From contig DAINCF010000394.1 in the NCBI GenBank assembly GCA_036732565.1, forward strand, positions 1 to 6,789: a stretch of DNA of 6,789 bases, given 5' to 3'. The notes beneath the pieces were generated by a model, which worked only from the letters and a program-made list of their open reading frames with translations, did no database searches and was not told the origin of the DNA. The number at the start of each line of letters is the position of its first letter. Positions within the stretch are counted from its first letter, which is position 1. The stretch comes from JAIVJN01 sp036732565. Lineage in GTDB: Bacteria; Acidobacteriota; Vicinamibacteria; Vicinamibacterales; UBA2999. This document shows positions 5,207-6,789 of the stretch, piece after piece. The position numbers and the translations under genes are program-made.

Positions 5207-6693
5207 TCGAGCGACTGCTCATCGCCAATCGAGGCGAGATTGCCCTGCGAATCATCCGAGCCGCTCGTGAGTTGCAGATCGAAACCGTGGCGGTGTACTC
5301 GGACGCCGACCGCCGCGCGCCGCACATGCTGGCCGCGGATCGCGCCGTGCGTCTCGGCCCCTCGCCCGCGGCCGAGAGCTACCTGAACGCGGCGCTGATC
5401 CTCGACGCGGCGCGAGCGACCGGCGCCGACGCCGTGCATCCAGGCTATGGCTTCCTGTCCGAGCGTGCGACCTTCGCCCGGGCGTGTGAAGAGGCAGGGC
5501 TGATCTTCGTTGGTCCGCCCGCCAGCGCGATCGAGCGAATGGGGTCCAAGATCGCGGCTCGCCGTCTGATGCAGGACGCGGGCGTTCCCGTCGTGCCAGG
5601 AGAGACGCCCGCCGATCAGTCGGAAGCCTCCATCCAGAAGGCTGCCCGGCGCGTGGGTTTCCCCGTGCTGCTCAAACCGTCCGGTGGCGGCGGCGGCATC
5701 GGCATGAAGATCGTCCGCGGCGAGGACGACCTTGCGGACGCGGTGACGCGGGGCAAGAGCGAGGCGCTGGCAGCTTTCGGCGATGGCACCGTCTACGTCG
5801 AGCGTCTCGTCGAACGGCCGCGTCACGTCGAGATTCAAGTCTTCGCCGATCACCGCGGCAACACCGTGCATCTCTTCGAGCGTGAATGCTCCGTCCAGCG
5901 CCGCCATCAAAAGGTTATCGAGGAGAGCCCGTGCCCGGCGTTGACGCCCGTCGCGCGAGCCCGAATGGGCGCGGCCGCGGTGGCCGCCGCGCGCGCGGCC
6001 GGTTATCGCAACGCCGGCACTGTCGAGTTTCTGCTGGAAGGCGACGGCGATGACGCCCGTTTCTATTTTCTGGAGATGAACACGCGCTTGCAGGTCGAGC
6101 ATCCGGTCACGGAGTGTGTGACCGGCCTGGACCTGGTGCGCGCGCAGCTGCTGGTGGCGTCCGGCGAGGCGCTGCCATGGGACGTCTCGACGCTCTCGCA
6201 GCGCGGCCATGCCATCGAGTGTCGCGTCTACGCCGAGGACCCCGCGCAGGGCTTCCTGCCGCAGGCCGGGCGCATCCTGCTCTATCGAGAGCCGAAAGGC
6301 CCAGGCATCCGAGTCGATTCCGGGATCGTCGAAGGCTCCGAGGTGTCGGTGTACTACGACCCCATGCTCGCAAAGGTCATCGTCTGGGGCGAGACACGCG
6401 CGGTGGCGATCGCGCGCGCCGAGCAAGCACTGCGCGACTTTCACATCCTGGGCATCCGCACCAACATCGCGTTCCTGCTCACGATTCTGCGGGATCCGCG
6501 CTTCACACGCGCGGAGGTCGACACCGGCTTCATCGACCGCGCGGGCGAGGACATCAGGCGCGCGCTGGACACGAACGGACCTGGACCCGCGGCGCTGGCG
6601 GCGGCCGCCGCGCATCGGGATGTGGTCGTCGCCGGGCCGTCGGGCGCGGCCGCGGTGGATCCGTTCACGACGCTCACGGGCTGGCGAGGCTGA
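5203..6693 (+). CDS. mccA: Biotin carboxylase subunit of methylcrotonoyl-CoA carboxylase, lacking the fused carrier domain
   Basis: ATP-dependent carboxylation of biotin on the carrier, the first half-reaction for the beta subunit encoded upstream. The 496 residues begin at GTG 5203 (IERLLIANRGEIALRI is the standard N-terminus), overlapping the hydratase by GTGA. Motifs in order: HPGYGFLSE (79-87), Lys158 and the ATP glycine loop GGGGGIGM (161-168, with Ile where Lys/Arg is common), ECSVQRRHQKVIEE (228-241), Glu275, EMNTRLQVEHPVTE (291-304), ECRVYAEDP (339-347), RVDSG (370-374) and the C-terminal YYDPMLAKV (384-392). The biotin carboxylase domain is complete at about 447. The last 50 residues are an Ala-rich helix and DPFTTLTGWR, which in fused alpha subunits form the beginning of the BT domain. 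Fused alpha subunits run to about 650-670 residues and end with a biotin carrier carrying an (A/V)MKM motif; here a TGA interrupts first. Confidence 0.9.
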   Translation: MIERLLIANRGEIALRIIRAARELQIETVAVYSDADRRAPHMLAADRAVRLGPSPAAESYLNAALILDAARATGADAVHPGYGFLSERATFARACEEAGLIFVGPPASAIERMGSKIAARRLMQDAGVPVVPGETPADQSEASIQKAARRVGFPVLLKPSGGGGGIGMKIVRGEDDLADAVTRGKSEALAAFGDGTVYVERLVERPRHVEIQVFADHRGNTVHLFERECSVQRRHQKVIEESPCPALTPVARARMGAAAVAAARAAGYRNAGTVEFLLEGDGDDARFYFLEMNTRLQVEHPVTECVTGLDLVRAQLLVASGEALPWDVSTLSQRGHAIECRVYAEDPAQGFLPQAGRILLYREPKGPGIRVDSGIVEGSEVSVYYDPMLAKVIVWGETRAVAIARAEQALRDFHILGIRTNIAFLLTILRDPRFTRAEVDTGFIDRAGEDIRRALDTNGPGPAALAAAAAHRDVVVAGPSGAAAVDPFTTLTGWRG

Positions 6694-6694
6694 C

Positions 6695-6789
6695 ATGGCC
6701 AGCACGACCCTGCAGGCTCGCTTCAACGACACGAGCGTTACGCTCGTGGTGCAGCCGACGGTCGGGTGACGATCGACGATGCCGCCTAC
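6695..6789 (+). CDS. Start of a BT/biotin-carrier segment, frameshifted near 6751-6760, 3' end outside the window
   Basis: ATG 6695 lies two bases after the biotin carboxylase stop, with GAGG at 6686-6689 as a fair ribosome site. The first 19 codons read MASTTLQARFNDTSVTLVV, a beta-strand pattern like the start of the BT-domain barrel of carboxylase alpha subunits. That frame then reaches TGA at 6767. From 6751 the biotin carboxylase frame reads AADGRVTIDDAAY, again with G/C third positions and a typical D-G-R/x-V turn. Adding one base near 6755-6758 would give VTLVVQPDGRVTIDDAAY without a break. So either one C has been lost from a CCC (assembly error or real mutation) or the gene is broken. 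The biotinylation site would lie beyond the window. Could be a separate carrier subunit or the C-terminal half of a fused alpha subunit interrupted by two opposite frameshifts. Confidence 0.55.

Noticed and set aside
5005..6732. Minus-strand open frame of over 570 codons opposite the biotin carboxylase
   Set aside because: Composition is that of reversed GC-rich coding DNA; the plus strand holds every catalytic motif of biotin carboxylase.

Overview
The window is GC-rich DNA, with third codon positions almost always G or C. It reads as an ordinary chromosomal segment of a Gram-negative-type bacterium. The tail of a sigma-54 activator-like regulator, two sensor kinases and a leucine/isovalerate catabolic operon would fit Acidobacteriota or a similar soil lineage, but the sequence alone does not fix the taxon. 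There are no signs of mobile elements, CRISPR arrays, rRNA or tRNA.

Left part (1-2513), signalling: the C-terminal Fis-type helix-turn-helix of a regulator ends at 178. It converges with a soluble histidine kinase on the minus strand (192-1475) whose N-terminus resembles the RsbR/RsbRD co-antagonist domain. Head to head with that kinase is a 68-residue protein with two membrane segments (1478-1684), preceded by a perfect AGGAGG. Converging on it from the right is a second, membrane-anchored histidine kinase (minus strand, stop at 1698, probable start 2513). No receiver-domain protein is encoded beside either kinase within the window.

Middle (2514-2813): a 300-bp divergent intergenic region without a convincing gene. 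It holds four inverted repeats and a consensus TATAAT -10 element 18 bp upstream of the right-hand operon.

Right part (2814-6789), catabolic operon on the plus strand: an acyl-CoA carboxylase beta subunit of methylcrotonoyl-CoA carboxylase type, a crotonase-fold hydratase of methylglutaconyl-CoA hydratase type, a biotin carboxylase, and the beginning of a segment resembling the BT beta-barrel that should lead to the biotin carrier. The first three genes overlap by 1 and 4 nt, which suggests translational coupling. Together they would carboxylate 3-methylcrotonoyl-CoA to 3-methylglutaconyl-CoA and hydrate it to HMG-CoA, the late steps of leucine/isovalerate breakdown.

The main oddity is at the right edge. 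The biotin carboxylase stops at 6693, just after the first part of what is normally the BT domain. The rest of that domain resumes at an ATG two bases later in another frame, then appears to suffer a one-base frameshift near 6751-6760. No clearly new biological system is visible; the points worth checking are this subunit split and the dyad-rich regulatory region.
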